Of a stretch of 64,000 bases of DNA, positions 34,454 through 46,294 are shown one piece after another. The notes below the pieces were generated by a model, which was not told the origin of the DNA, made no database searches, and saw only the letters and a program-made list of their open reading frames with translations. Position numbers and translations under genes: made by a program. This stretch comes from Selaginella moellendorffii (Eukaryota; Streptophyta; Lycopodiopsida; Selaginellales; Selaginellaceae), in NCBI RefSeq assembly GCF_000143415.4, contig NW_003314345.1:384264-448263 (forward strand), in the 5' to 3' direction. Positions within the stretch are counted from its first letter, which is position 1. Each line of letters starts with the position of its first letter.

Positions 34454-34696
34454 ATGTGTCAAGCAGTGCTGTCGCTCCGGGAGCTCACGCCCGCCCATGA
34501 AGGAGGCCCCACCCGAGAAGATTTCAAGAGGGCAAGTGGGATCAAACTGCGCTGCAAGACTTGTGGCGAGCCCTCCAGTTTTCTTGATTTTAACAATCAC
34601 AAGATCACGCAGCCGCGATACAATTGCAAGGCCTGCCGTTTTACCGTCCAGTTAAGGGACGAGAATCTCTTGAGGGAGCTTCGTTTGATCGATTAA
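34454..34696 (+). CDS. Dof-like zinc-finger mini-ORF, copy C
   Basis: The third open copy of the 80-aa ORF, with the four cysteines and KITQPRYNCKAC. Residue changes relative to copies A and B are few (MCQA, GGPTRE). Here the F-box gene does not follow directly: an inverted PPR/AKAP17A fragment is interposed. Confidence 0.5.
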   Translation: MCQAVLSLRELTPAHEGGPTREDFKRASGIKLRCKTCGEPSSFLDFNNHKITQPRYNCKACRFTVQLRDENLLRELRLID

Positions 34697-34799
34697 GTAA
34701 ACCTTATAGATTAGATACGATGTTCCATATGATTTGATTTACTCTTTAAACATTGGGTATCTGCCCTAATTCCTCGCATATGCTACGATCATCGGGACT

Positions 34800-35390
34800 G
34801 GCCCTAGCTTCGATTGTTCCTCGCGAGGAGCTCCATCAGTTGGGAGACACAGCCAATTGCATCTATAACTCACAAGACGAGATCCCTACCGGGTTTTAAC
34901 ACCATATGCGCCTCTTGGGCATTTGCTGCAATTAGGAACGACATCCCATCTGGGCATTTGATCGAATCTCTCTGTAGCTTCCTCCATCCCTCCATGGTCT
35001 CCAAAAGCGGAAAATAGGTCTGTCTAAGTTACCTAGTGTCGTAAGGGCATTTGACAGAAGATCTTGTCGGCTTTCTCCAGATGCCCATTGAAGGCATAGC
35101 TCTCTCCGAGAAGCCACACGTCACTGTGCTTCACAGCGGATCTCAGCGATGTTTCTGGTGAGTTTTGGAGGACTCTTGATCCATTCTATGCGATTTTGTT
35201 TCCAGATACTTTTGTTTTCAAGGGACTTCCTTCCCGGATGGTTTGCTGAGCCACGCGTTTCTACTCAAGCATTACCTCTCTCCGAGTTTGGGGAACTCAG
35301 GTTGGTCGTTGTAAGCAACCGGTTTCTAATCTTGTGTCTTTCAGAAGCTTGGAAATTGTGAAAATTTCATCGCTACAGTGAAAAGTATGC
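34800..35390 (+). pseudogene. Inverted fragment of the PPR/AKAP17A head-to-head locus
   Basis: 34800-35110 is antisense to the PPR gene in pieces (15260-15240, then 15140-15050, then 15030-14930), e.g. gcatttgctgcaa and cttggacagatc equivalents. 35118-35390 continues into AKAP17A-like exon 1 end, exon 2 (GGACTTCC...GGTTTGCTGAGCCACGCGTTTC) and exon 3 start, now on the plus strand. It is the divergent locus inverted and shortened by deletions. Confidence 0.8.
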
Positions 35391-36230
35391 TGTGGCTGCA
35401 TTCCTCACCTTTCCCTCAGGCTCGCCGAATCCCTCTTCGTCAAGCCAGTCGACAATTCCCCACGCAGCGAGTGGCGCCTCTTCCAGACGCTCCCAGAGGG
35501 CATGACCATGGCCAGCACCGACGCGGGCTTGCTGTGCCTGGCCACGTTTGGGGACTTGGATCGGCACTCCTCCATCTACGTGTGGCGCTACAGTGATATC
35601 AACTCCTCCCCGGTGACAGTTCCTCAGTGCCCATCGACTGGAGTCGGATGGTGGTGTACAGCCGCGACAGGGATCGATCGATGCCACAGTTTCGCGTGGC
35701 TATCTTCGACAGGCCCTCGCTTGCGTTCTACGTTTACGACTCAGCCAGTGGTCCGTGCATGGGGACTTGTACCCGTCGGGCCGGAGGGGCGACCCAGACA
35801 TGGGCTGTACCATTCACAACAACGGCTTCTATCGGATGTTGCATCACGGTGTGGCGGTGATCCTTTGCACGGAGACGTGGAGGGTCTTGCGATACAACAT
35901 GTGGGACGGTTCGTGGAGCATTGCGGATCTTGACACCACCGAGTTGGGATCCAGGTGGGCGTTTGTGCTGTTGGATCCGGGCCGACTTTTCGTGCTGAGC
36001 GAACACGGAAGATTTGGAGGGATTGATCGTCGCGGAGATGCAGGGAGAGAAGTGGCAGGTCGCGTCGTGCTGTGACGAGCTTGGCGATGTGGAGGTGTGT
36101 GATATGCACCGTCGACTCGGACGGCTCACGCATCATGCACTTTGGAGTGCAAGTGCTGGTCGGAGGTGGAAACACCTCCAGACAATTTTCAAGGACACAG
36201 CGTGGTTTGATCGTCTGGATCAAGCTATAC
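35391..36230 (+). pseudogene. F-box gene copy C, lacking the F-box
   Basis: Similarity to the intact copy starts at the CATTCCTCACCTTTCCCTCA position, so the N-terminal F-box and promoter are absent. Several indels (35620s, 35745, 35945, 36000, 36090, 36150) scatter the rest over three frames: LATFGDLDRHSSIYVWRYSD, MVVYSRDRDRSMPQFRVAIFD and RYNMWDGSWSIADLDTTELG. Confidence 0.87.
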
Positions 36231-36800
36231 TATTATATGATCTACTTTTTAAAAATTGATTCTGTCCACTAAGATAGATCCCCTAAAAAAAGTATTATAA
36301 AAAAACTGAAGACTCATTTTCTTAAATACGTAGATGTAAAATAAACAAAGCTTACCTTTTAACTTTCTTTTTATTGTTGTTTTAATACATTTACTAATTT
36401 TCTATCAATTAAGATGAACACATGTATGCTTAGATAGTCAAAAACATACTCATTGAAAAATATGTTAAAAGTTTGATGAGTAATTTTTTTTTTTACTTGC
36501 ATCTGATTTTATCATTAATAATATGCTAATATTAATTTTAAATAAGCAAGAATATCGCTTGGCAATAGATTGCACCAGAAATAAAATGAAATATTTTCGA
36601 GAAGTTAACATCATACTATCAGATTAATTATTATAGATAAATCCAACCAAAGATCAATTATTTTAACTAAATCCAACCATAGAAGTGATTTATTACCACA
36701 TAGAAGTTGCTAAAAAAGAGTTAGAAGCATTGACATTTTCATAAATCCTTAAATATCCTAAAAAAATATTTTGGAAATAGGAAATTATTAAAAGTTACTC
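36231..36800. other. AT-rich flank of F-box copy C
   Basis: No gene. 36230-36580 matches 55480-55780 (gatctactttttaaaaattgattc...), the flank of the F-box scrap at 55020, so copies C and D share a sub-lineage. Confidence 0.6.
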
Positions 36801-36804
36801 TCCA

Positions 36805-38526
36805 TTTAAATTATTGACTGTTTCCACACAACTTTTGAGGCTAAACAATGGAAATGATCATCACATACCATATGAGGTGAAGGAACATCAGGGTGGACGT
36901 TGAACACTGCCTGTTGCAACTGATTAAAGGAAGGCTCCTCAAACTCTGCAAGAAAGCCCTTGTCCAGCACCTGGCGCCGGATGGTAACTACCAAGTCCCC
37001 ATCCTCCTCCTGGGCAGCAGCCGACCATGGCAGATCCATCCCGGTCACCTTTACCATTGTCTACAGAATGCCCTCGAGATCTGCTGAAGCATCAATCCCA
37101 TTGCCCAACATCGAGTTCATGGAGCCAAACTCACACTACCACAATTGTCTGACACAAATACAGCAATCCTGAAGTCGAGAAGGTAGAACCTCTCCAAACC
37201 AACTCCTTCCTTGCCCTCATGGTAAGCAACCTTCCTGGGGCTGATGTCCCTGTGGATAATCCCCAGCTTGTGCAGCTTTAGCACCGTCTCCAGTAGGCTG
37301 GCCCCCATCTCCGTAGCATCTCGGATAGGAAGCGTCTTGCCATGTAGCGATTCACCAACATAACTCATGAGCACGATTGGGCAGCTTTTCCAACGAAACA
37401 GCTGTAAAGCCATGCCCAACCACAGTATATCAGTGATCCCAATTGAGCTCTTCAGCCAGGTTGAGAATGAGATCCGTGTTGCTGCCAGTGGATGCAAGAT
37501 CAGCTATTGGAAGACCAAATCCTTCGGCTGCGAACTTGGCTGACTGCATGGAGCCTGAGCATCGCCTGCTGCTTGCCATCATCCAGCCGAACCAGATAGC
37601 AGCCTCCACAGAAGAGGAAGTTCACGTACATGTGGACGAGCTCCAGCTCCCATATCTCGCCTGAATCAGACTGCACGACATAGGGAAGGCTCCAGCTTTG
37701 GAACACTAGCTCCTGGCTTCATGGTGAAATGGTTGCCAAAAAAGTGCAAAGCACAGAAGATCTGGAAGAGGAGTTCCAGCAGCGCCAAACTATCCACATG
37801 CACCACTCCTGGTGTCACACCTGTGGCTCCATCACTCTGCAAGCTCCTTTGACAACATGAGAGACAGGCACAGATTTATTACCTATGGTCACATTCACAG
37901 ATGATGCAATTGCATTTGTGAATACAATCATAGGTAATAAATCTGTGCCTATAGACACACTGCCCAACACCACCTTCTTCTTGGCCCAAGCACCTTTCCG
38001 GCGCTTCTTTGCCCTGTCCAGAACCTCACCCCTCATCAAGCTTGGATTTGTCGTTTTTAAACTCCACGTAGATGTCGCACCACTCGTAAGCATTACCTGA
38101 TACCACCCTGGTCGGATGGACGATGCCAATAGCCAAGTCAGGTAAGCTGGTGTCGGCCACTGCTGATCTTGCAAGTTTGGAACCGGTAGCACTTTCTGAA
38201 GTTGCGGATGTCAACATTTTCCGTGGTACAGTGGCCAAGTACCAGTTGTGCTGCATGCTGGTAGACCTTGCCAAGATCATCGTAGGAGTCATCCAGCTCC
38301 CACACGCACTGGCGGATTTGCCAGCAGTTTGGATGGGAGCCAGATGACTCCTATGATGATCTCAGCATCACCGCTTGATGTCGGCCCGTACCTTTGTGAG
38401 GAGATTTGGGACGTTCCTTGCAAGCATTTTCACAACCGGCCCGATTTCAGCATCACTGAGCCCAGAGATGGCCGCGGTGGACTGTCACAATCCGTCCATC
38501 ATTCTGATGCGCATTTTCCGAGCGCA
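36805..38526 (-). pseudogene. Protein-kinase-like pseudogene
   Basis: Minus-strand frames give LHKLGIIHRDISPRKVAYHE then LLDFRIAVFVSDN (about 37290-37150), which match a kinase catalytic loop (HRDISPxNV) and a degenerate DFG (DFR). Upstream pieces include SLPDLAIGIVHPTRVVSGNA, EWCDIYVEFKND, LDRAKKRRKGAWAKK (38200-37990) and WELELVHMYVNFLFCGG. The layout, with an N-terminal region asking for 'EFK'-type sequence and a C-terminal HRDIS kinase, resembles fungal-type (FunK1-like) kinases; this is a resemblance only. Frames change several times and no intact ORF remains. Confidence 0.6.
37866..37950. repeat. Inverted repeat with perfect 22-nt arms
   Basis: 37866-37887 and 37929-37950 are perfect reverse complements (arm begins AGGCACAGATTTATTACC). 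The 41-nt spacer itself pairs imperfectly around a central CAATTG, so the whole block could fold as a ~42-bp stem. It lies within the kinase-like pseudogene. Confidence 0.9.
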
Positions 38527-41519
38527 GACCACTCTTGAGCTCATGAGCTGAAAAGTTGAGCTCGCGAGTTGAGCTCAATTTTCAATTGCAATTTCATACA
38601 AATATTATAAATTTAAAAAAATTAAGGTTATAGAAAACCTAACTTTATACTATATTTATGGATAAAACTATTTTAGAGGAGGCTTCTTGTCCAATAATTT
38701 AAATATTTACTATATGTTATTTTATTTAAGTTTGCCAAAACATAAAATAAAATGGTTCTAATGTTGGTAGTTTCAACTCTTGACATCTTTCTTCTTAGGG
38801 TAGTAATTCAAGGACTAGAAGCTATAATATTCATCCCATTGCATAACACAGCCAAACCATATAAAAGATAGAAAAAGAGGATAATGAGAATAATGATCAT
38901 ATATTAGAGATAAACGCAATGATAAAGGGTGCAACAATTTAGGTGATAAAAAATGCCCTCCTATTTATTTTAAAAAATTACAATTCCATGACTTTCAAGA
39001 AATGCCCTATCTGTTTTTTAGCTTTTGGTGGAAATAGTGGCGACAATCAGTACAACAACATATACACTTTTGCAACAGATTGCAATATCATGGCCCCAAA
39101 CTACTATGAAATATGTTTTGAGATGGTAAATACAAAAACAGAGAGACACTAGTATTACAGATAGTATTGTAAAAAGAAAACTTGGAAGTATATGAAATGA
39201 AATGAATGTTTTATTATTAATTATATAAAGTATAAAAAGTATATATTACTGATAGAGAATAAATATCAATAGTATTATTAGCTCCAAAAGTCTTACAACT
39301 TAGCAGTAGTAAAGCTTTCTTGATATATATAAATGTCCACTTTAGGATCTTAGGGTAAAGTGTTGATGAAAATGTAATACATATATGCCTTCCTATGCCT
39401 TCCTATGTTTTTTGTGCTTAGTAAAGTTTGGTTATGTGCAAAGAAAGCATTGAATAACAATTGTGTACTCTCCATTTTCTATTTTAACAATGTGCAATAT
39501 CTTGGAGTAAAATGGTACTCAATATCAAGCCTGTAAGAGCTTTTCGCTCCAAGATCTATACCAATATCTTCACCAATAAAGAAAAAACAACACTTTGAGT
39601 GAACAATTTTTATGTCATTAATAAAAGCTTGGGAATTGTACTCCATACATGTGCCACGAACCACTTTCTCAATTACAGTTGCCACTTCTTGAGCTGGTGG
39701 AATCAACTTCCTCTTTATTCTATTGTTGAACATCTCAACAAAAAGCCTCGTTCTTAGTATCTTCCTTCTTCAAATGCTAATGCTTTTGAAGACTACTCTA
39801 TAGCATATATAGAATCTAATAAACATGTTTTATACAAATTTATCTTCTCTTTCCCTACCTCAAAAGAATATTAGCTCTAATGCTTACTTTTGGAGAGATT
39901 CATAATCAGGGTGTACGTAAGGTCTAGTGGTTGGTTCTAGTGAAAAAGACAAGATTAAAAGGCAATAAAAGTAAAGAAGAAATAAGAGACTTCATCTCTT
40001 CCAACTATTCTATCCTACAGAAGGAAGTAGTACATTTTGGCCTTGTAAATGGAACAATATAAAGGAAAATTCTTGCAAAACTAACACTTGAATCTAATAA
40101 TAATAGTGTCATAGGTAAGAGGATTGATTGTAGACTTTTCAAAAAATATAAAATTTCTATAGCCATTTTGATTACATGTTTCATCCATGCAATCTAAATG
40201 CCTACCACAATGAACTATAGACATTGTTCGAAATGCTGGAAGTGTGTGGTCTTGATCTTACACTAGTTTTAGACATCCTACTTAGTTTCCATCTGTTTTC
40301 GTTCGGAACTAATGTTGTTGATAAAAGGCTTTAGATCAAAGAAGATATTGCTATTGTAATAGGATGGAAGCTCACTCATGGATCTATATAGAAATAAGTG
40401 TATGTTGACTGAGAAGTGGGAAAAGTGGAAAGCATTATTAATAGCTTTGAATATTACTGAAGATGGAGCTCGTGAATTTGGGGCTGACACTAGCATAACT
40501 TTTCCACTTGAACTGGAAGAGGAGGAGAGGATGATGATTAACTCTTTCTTCACATTCACTTTAGCTGAAACACTTTGATTGGAGATCCAAAAACATGAAT
40601 CTCCTTAAACTTTTAATTCTATAAACCTTAATGTTATCCACCCTTGCCCACACTAGAAAGAAAAAACACCGAGCAATAACAATACTAGTGTTGTTGTGGA
40701 TCACAACCTCTAACAAAATAGAGCTAAGATTAAGATTAAAATGGCAACATAAAAAACTTTTAAAAACATGACTTTGAGAGAATAAAAGTGGTGGTGATCT
40801 AAAAAATGTAGAAGAACCTTTCCATCCTTCTTTATAGGTTTTGGAGTTCTCTATGTCCCTTATGCTACTTATAAAGATCTATATTGAAACATAAATTGAG
40901 ATTTAAGGAGAGCAATAAGAAGAATAATAACAATGTACAAATAAATTTAAATACTATAGCATATCTAATATTTGTAAGTGTGATAGTATTATCATGTATT
41001 TTGTTGTCTATTGCATGCACACAAATCCAAGAAAAGAATTTCAGCAAGTGAAGTTTAATTGTGAGTGATGATAGTAATGACATTCTGCTTTGGCATGGAG
41101 ATCCAAGATATCCAATCACATGTAAAATATCAGTAGTTTGTCAAATCTTTAGTGTTAGGTGATGTCAGTAATGATAATTCTTCAATGACATAGTTTTGAT
41201 TCTCAATATGAGTTAAGTTTTAGCCATATATGCAAATACTGCTAAATGATATTTAGAGCATGTGCCTATAATTTAGGTTCATACACAATACAAAACAAAT
41301 TTATGGATGATGACTCATCCATTCATAGATTAAAATAGTACAATATATTTAATATAATAATGCAACATACCAGATTTATACTCTTTAAAGTTCTGTATGA
41401 AATCTTGTTGAGAATGCATCCTTTCTATATAATTGAGAAAACTAATATTAATATATATAATAATATACCATCCTTTATAAATTTTAAAAAATTCACATAT
41501 AATATGAATGTATCATATG

Positions 41520-42173
41520 TTAATAAAAAAATAAAATAGGGTATAGGCCAAGTAGTTTTTGGCCCCGAGGGCCCGAGGGCCGGAGGTTATTCAAATAACC
41601 TCGGGCCCCCGGACCCGGAAACTGCCCGAGATCCACCTCGGGCTCCCCACCTCGGGCAGTTTTTGGCCTTGAGGGCCTGAGGTTATTCAAATAACCTCGG
41701 GCCCCCGGACCCGGAAACTGCCCGAGGTCCACCTCGGGCTCCCCACCTCGAGCAGTTTCTGGCCTCGAGGGCCCGAGGTTATTCAAATAACCTCGGGCCC
41801 CCGGACCCGGAAACTGTCCGAGGTCCACCTCGGGCTCCCCACCTCGGGCAGTTTCTGGCCTCGAGGGCCCGAGGTTATTCAAATAACCTCGGGCCCCTGG
41901 ACCCGGAAACTGCCCGAGATCCACCTCGAGCTCCCCACCTCGGGCAGTTTCTGGCCTCGAGGGCCCGAGGTTATTCAAATAACCTCGGGCCCCCGGACCC
42001 CGAAACTGCCCGAGGTCCACCTCGGGCTCCCCACCTCGGGCAGTTTCTGGCCTCGAGGGCCCGAGGTTATTCAAATAACCTCGGGCCCCTGGACCCTGAA
42101 CCTGCCCAATGTTGAGCTCGGGCTCGCCACCTTGGGACCTGAAATTGCCTGACATTGAGCTCGGGCTCGCCAC
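41520..42173 (-). other. Repeat-encoded open frame (32-aa units), status doubtful
   Basis: Because 96 is divisible by 3, the minus strand keeps one open frame of 217 codons across the array, in units that contain GARGYLNNLGPSRPETARGG and EVDLGQFPGP. There is no promoter, intron pattern or flanking coding sequence. It may simply be the consequence of a stop-free repeat with a period that is a multiple of three. Confidence 0.3.
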
Positions 42174-42610
42174 CTCAGGCCCTGAAATTGCCCGACGTCG
42201 AGCTTGGGCTCGCCACCTCGAGCCCCGAAACTGCCCAATGTCGAGCTCAGGCTCGCCACCTCAAGCCCTGAAACTGCCCGACGTTGAGCTCGGGCTCGCC
42301 ACCTCGGGCAGTTTCTGGCCTCGAGGGCTCGAGGTTATTCAAATAACCTCGGGGCCCCGGACCCTGAAATTGCTCAACGTCGAGCTCGAGCTCACCACCT
42401 CGGGCAATTTCTAGCCTTGAGGGCCCGAGGTTATTCAAATAACCTCAGGCCCCCAGACACCAAAACTGCCTGACATCGAGCTTAGGCTCACCATCTCCCG
42501 CAGTTTTTGGCCTCGAAGGCCCGAGGTTATTCAAAGAACCTCAAGCCTCTAGACCCCCAAACTGCCCAAGGTCAAACTCAAGCTTGCCACCTTGGGCAGT
42601 TTTTGGCCTC
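41560..42610. repeat. GC-rich 96-bp minisatellite
   Basis: The core gaggttattcaaataacc starts at 41583, 41679, 41775, 41871, 41967 and 42063, exactly 96 bp apart. Further units to about 42610 are diverged or interrupted. Each unit holds a near-palindrome (GAGGTTATT..AATAACCTC) and repeated CACCTCGGGC. The block is very GC-rich in a surrounding AT-rich element. Confidence 0.95.
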
Positions 42611-45235
42611 GGGTGAGCTCAATAGTGCCATTAACATCATATCGAATCTTGTAGTTGAGTAGATCTGCAATACATTCCTAGGCATTGATTTGAAACTCCA
42701 TCAGAAATGCAAGTTTTTCTTAAGCTCTATTACGCATTAGATAGTATTGTGATTGATTGCACAATAAATAATGGTTCTATAGTGAAGGTAGTATATGATT
42801 CTGGTAGATCGGTGTTTGCTACTGAAGAACATCATTTATTCAAACATTGGCTTAGAATTACCTCTAACCTCAAGGAGGTAAATTATATTTATTAAGATTT
42901 CAATACATGTTTAGTTTTGTTTTATAGATCACTGTCACCTAGAGATAGAGGTTTTAAAAGTTTCCCAAAGTATGTAAAAGCTATGGCTTAACAAATGCAA
43001 AATGAGCACAATCCCAATATAGAAGGAGGCATAGAAGGAAATGATATGTTGATGATGAGATAGAAGAAAGTTAAATGAATCTTTACTTGAAAAGAAAATC
43101 TTGTCATATATCAAAATATCAGTAATAGTGTTAGTGTTAGTTATCAATGTTAATATCATATTCCATAATTGCAAATTGGTATTTTCACATGCAACCGTCA
43201 GTTTGTAATGCTTGTGTGTTGATATCTCATCCTTCAATATCTTGTTAACAATTATATATGAAGTGTTAACATTATTTATAGCAGTTGTGGTAGTGCTCAA
43301 GAAAACTATAAAATCCCATAAAAATGTCCTGACCCAAGAAAGAAAGGGGATATTAGGCATCTTAGAATTAAACTCTCAATTTTTTCACTAATTCCCAATA
43401 AATCAAGAGTGAGCTCTTCTATGGATTGGGTGTAGTAGATTTCAACTTGAGGAAACTCTTTGTCAATAGCCTAAAAAACCCATATTCTACACTAACCAAT
43501 GTATTGTTTCCCAAAGGGATATTATTCCTCACCATGAAGCAATAATGGGTATGTGTCCATAATTTATTCTTGAATTTATTGTACATCCACACTTTCTAGA
43601 CCCGTTGTTAGGCAATTATTATAGTGTTTAAGAAAATTTTGTAATGAAAACATTTTTTTTGTCTTAAAAAAATGTAGCATACTAGACATTGAATATAATA
43701 GCATTTTGTGATTTTAAGCAGTCTTGTCATATTAAGAGCATGATCTTGCAAAAAATATGTGGCACTACTCTTGAAATGTTGAAGGTAATCTGTCTCTAGT
43801 AACAATATTCAAAATTCTATATATAGCAAGCTCTAGTTCAACTTCATAAGAACCACCAATAGAAAGAAGATTGTAATATGGTTATAGTGGAGGTGAATGT
43901 GGAATGTTGGTAAACCTTAGGATGAAGGTGGAGACTAATATGAGGTGTTAGGGACTCACATATGAGTAGCAATGACTTTCCTTTGAGCCATATCTATATT
44001 AAAATTTTTAGGAGCATAAGAATAATAAAAATACTATAATAACTAACTTTTCTTGGCATTTATATATTAATTTTTAGTCTTGGGAATGAAGTTTATTTAT
44101 TATGACACTAATAATACTCAGATTCCTGAAATGTCAATCTCAAAAATGAGATTTCATAATCATAGTCTACTTACGAATAGAAGAGCTTCTAGAATTCTAG
44201 ATACACATGCTAGAATATTTATCATTCTAATGACCATCTATATATATTCTTTTCTACACTTGTGCCAACTTTCTAGAAAAATACACAACAGGGAAATATA
44301 AACTATATTATAGTAGCAGAGTATGCAAGCATGCAAGCCCATATGCATTCTCTTATGTGAGATTACCTTTCAATCTTGGAAATGTAGATAAACTTGATTC
44401 TTTGATATGATATCACTTTTGAGTCTTTTAAAAGATTTTGATTTCTATTATTATTATTCACAAATGACTCTCAAAAAATGCTAGTGGGGATTCATCCCAA
44501 AAATATAACTTGGTCTTCTCATATAGGAGGATTGCACTATAGGTAGGCAAGTAGAGTTTTTTATATGAATTAATATATAAATTACTCTATAGAAAACTCT
44601 TTAGAGTAGATTTGTTAGTCTTTTTTTATTTTATTTTTTTTACTATGTTCATTTCTTCATTTCTTTTGTTCTAGACTGTTGTTTTGGAGGTAACATGAGC
44701 ATTTTTATCAAAAGTGATAATAGTCTTTACATTCCTGGATGGGTAATAAAGACTAAGAGTGTAATATGAAAATTGTGATAATGAAAAGAAATTAATATTC
44801 TCACATTGATTTTCCCTACAACTCTTACTTATAAACTTTTTATTTTACTTAAGAACTCTAGAATGAATGAATAGTATATAAATATATATTGCCTTACCAA
44901 TATACACTATTAATGGCTACCCTTTAAAAAATTTATCTTGATTCATATTTAGGTTTTTTTTAACAAATTACAAGAAAATCAAAATATGATAATTGTAAAG
45001 ATAGTCTTTAGTAAGAAAATAGATAGGTTCTCATGAACTTTATCTTTTCTAAATAACTCAATCTATTAGAAACTTTTAACCTAGGTATTTATATATTTTA
45101 ATATTTTTAAGTTTATCATAACTTTTATTTTCTTAACATAAATTTTCTTTATAAAAGTTATAGTTGACTGCATTGACTTACATTGACTTGCGTTGAATTG
45201 AGCTCAACTCATGAGCTCAACTCAACTTTGGACCA

Positions 45236-45580
45236 TCCCCCATTTTCCAAGTCCAAGTACGAACTTTGCTCGCGCGGAAGATCTGCACAATGAGAACGAA
45301 ATACACAAGCAAGAAGAAAAGCAAGAGAGGAAATTACTGATTATTGCTCTCGCCCTTACCGCGTCCGCCTCACGCGCCCTTGCCGCCTCAAGCACCTCAA
45401 ACGCATACTTCGATGTGGACTATGTTCAACAACTTCTGATGAGGACAGATATTCCTTGATCACACGGACAAGTGGTGCCACGTCAGCGAGTTCTTTATTG
45501 GAACCTCCTCTGATTGGAGACTGCCAAGCGAGGTAAGACAAGAATTTCGTGTTTAGTGATTTATCAAGCACCACACCTTA
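45236..45580 (-). pseudogene. Possible other part of the split kinase-like gene
   Basis: A minus frame at 45574-45356 contains NTKFLSYLAWQSPIRGG and DVAPLVRVIKEYLSSSEVV, less AT-rich than its surroundings, and directly borders the putative element at 38532-45230. I infer it is the N-terminal side of the gene at 36805-38526; the family is not recognised. Confidence 0.35.
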
Positions 45581-46294
45581 GGAAACATTGAGAATAGCAT
45601 CAATGAAAAAATTCTTTACTCCATAATAGGGTAATATTGGCTTTGCCTTAATTGGTTCTGTTTAGTTAGGAGACAACATAATAGAGCTTATTATCAAGAA
45701 AAGAGAAGACAATGAAAGTATTTCCAATTATGTTTTATGTTTAAGTTCATGTTCATGCTTATTATTCTAGAGGTGGTTCAATATTCTTGAATGTGACATA
45801 ACTATAATGAGCCCATACGCTTTTAATTTAACAAGTACCACTTGTAGAAAGTGTTAGGCACAATTTTGGCATACCAATGGCCTAATACGAAGAGGTGAAT
45901 ACCCCACTGACTAACATAGTATAGAGTTTGAGTTTAAACCTAAGCTGAATATAGAACAAAAAGCGACACAACTTAGTAGAAGCTAAACTAATATTTTAGG
46001 TGATTGGCTATAGAATCCCACAATTTGGGCTTTCACCTACATAAGTTGCTTCAGTTTTACTAAAAAAGTATTTACATATAAAACTCTAAGAAATGCTAAA
46101 ACAATTCCTTTGATACCAAATATCACATATTTGAACTTAGAATAAAATTCCAAATTCGTTGCATTATGAAATGAGGGTTTAATACACTCTCAATCCCATA
46201 AGCACCAACTCCTTGTATCCAGGATTTGCATGCAAAACGATGTCAAATGGTGCTTGCACAATTTCAATATACTAATGGCTTACTGTGAGGAGGT
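45581..46294. other. AT-rich stretch with two copies of a dispersed repeat
   Basis: No gene. About 45850-45940 (cacaattttggcataccaatgg...gaagaggtgaataccccac) and about 46240-46294 belong to the repeat also seen at 1225-1330. The second copy is split by the LARD and resumes at 54252 (gaggtgagtaccacacc). Confidence 0.7.

Larger units (their letters stand above)
38532..45230. mobile_element. Putative ~6.7-kb AT-rich element with inverted-repeat ends
   Basis: Both ends carry GAGCTC-rich sequence in opposite orientation: TTGAGCTCATGAG and GAGTTGAGCTCAATT near 38536-38580, and their reverse complements near 45190-45230. GACCA occurs on both outer sides (38527-38531 and 45231-45235), a candidate 5-bp target duplication. 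The interior is strongly AT-rich with only short ORFs, no transposase was recognised, and it contains the 96-bp minisatellite. Sequence on both outer sides could belong to one kinase-like gene. The exact ends are uncertain. Confidence 0.45.

Noticed and set aside
42935-43360. 141-codon minus-strand ORF in the AT-rich element
   Set aside because: Low-complexity Ile/Thr/Asn-rich translation typical of AT-rich non-coding DNA; no transposase motif.
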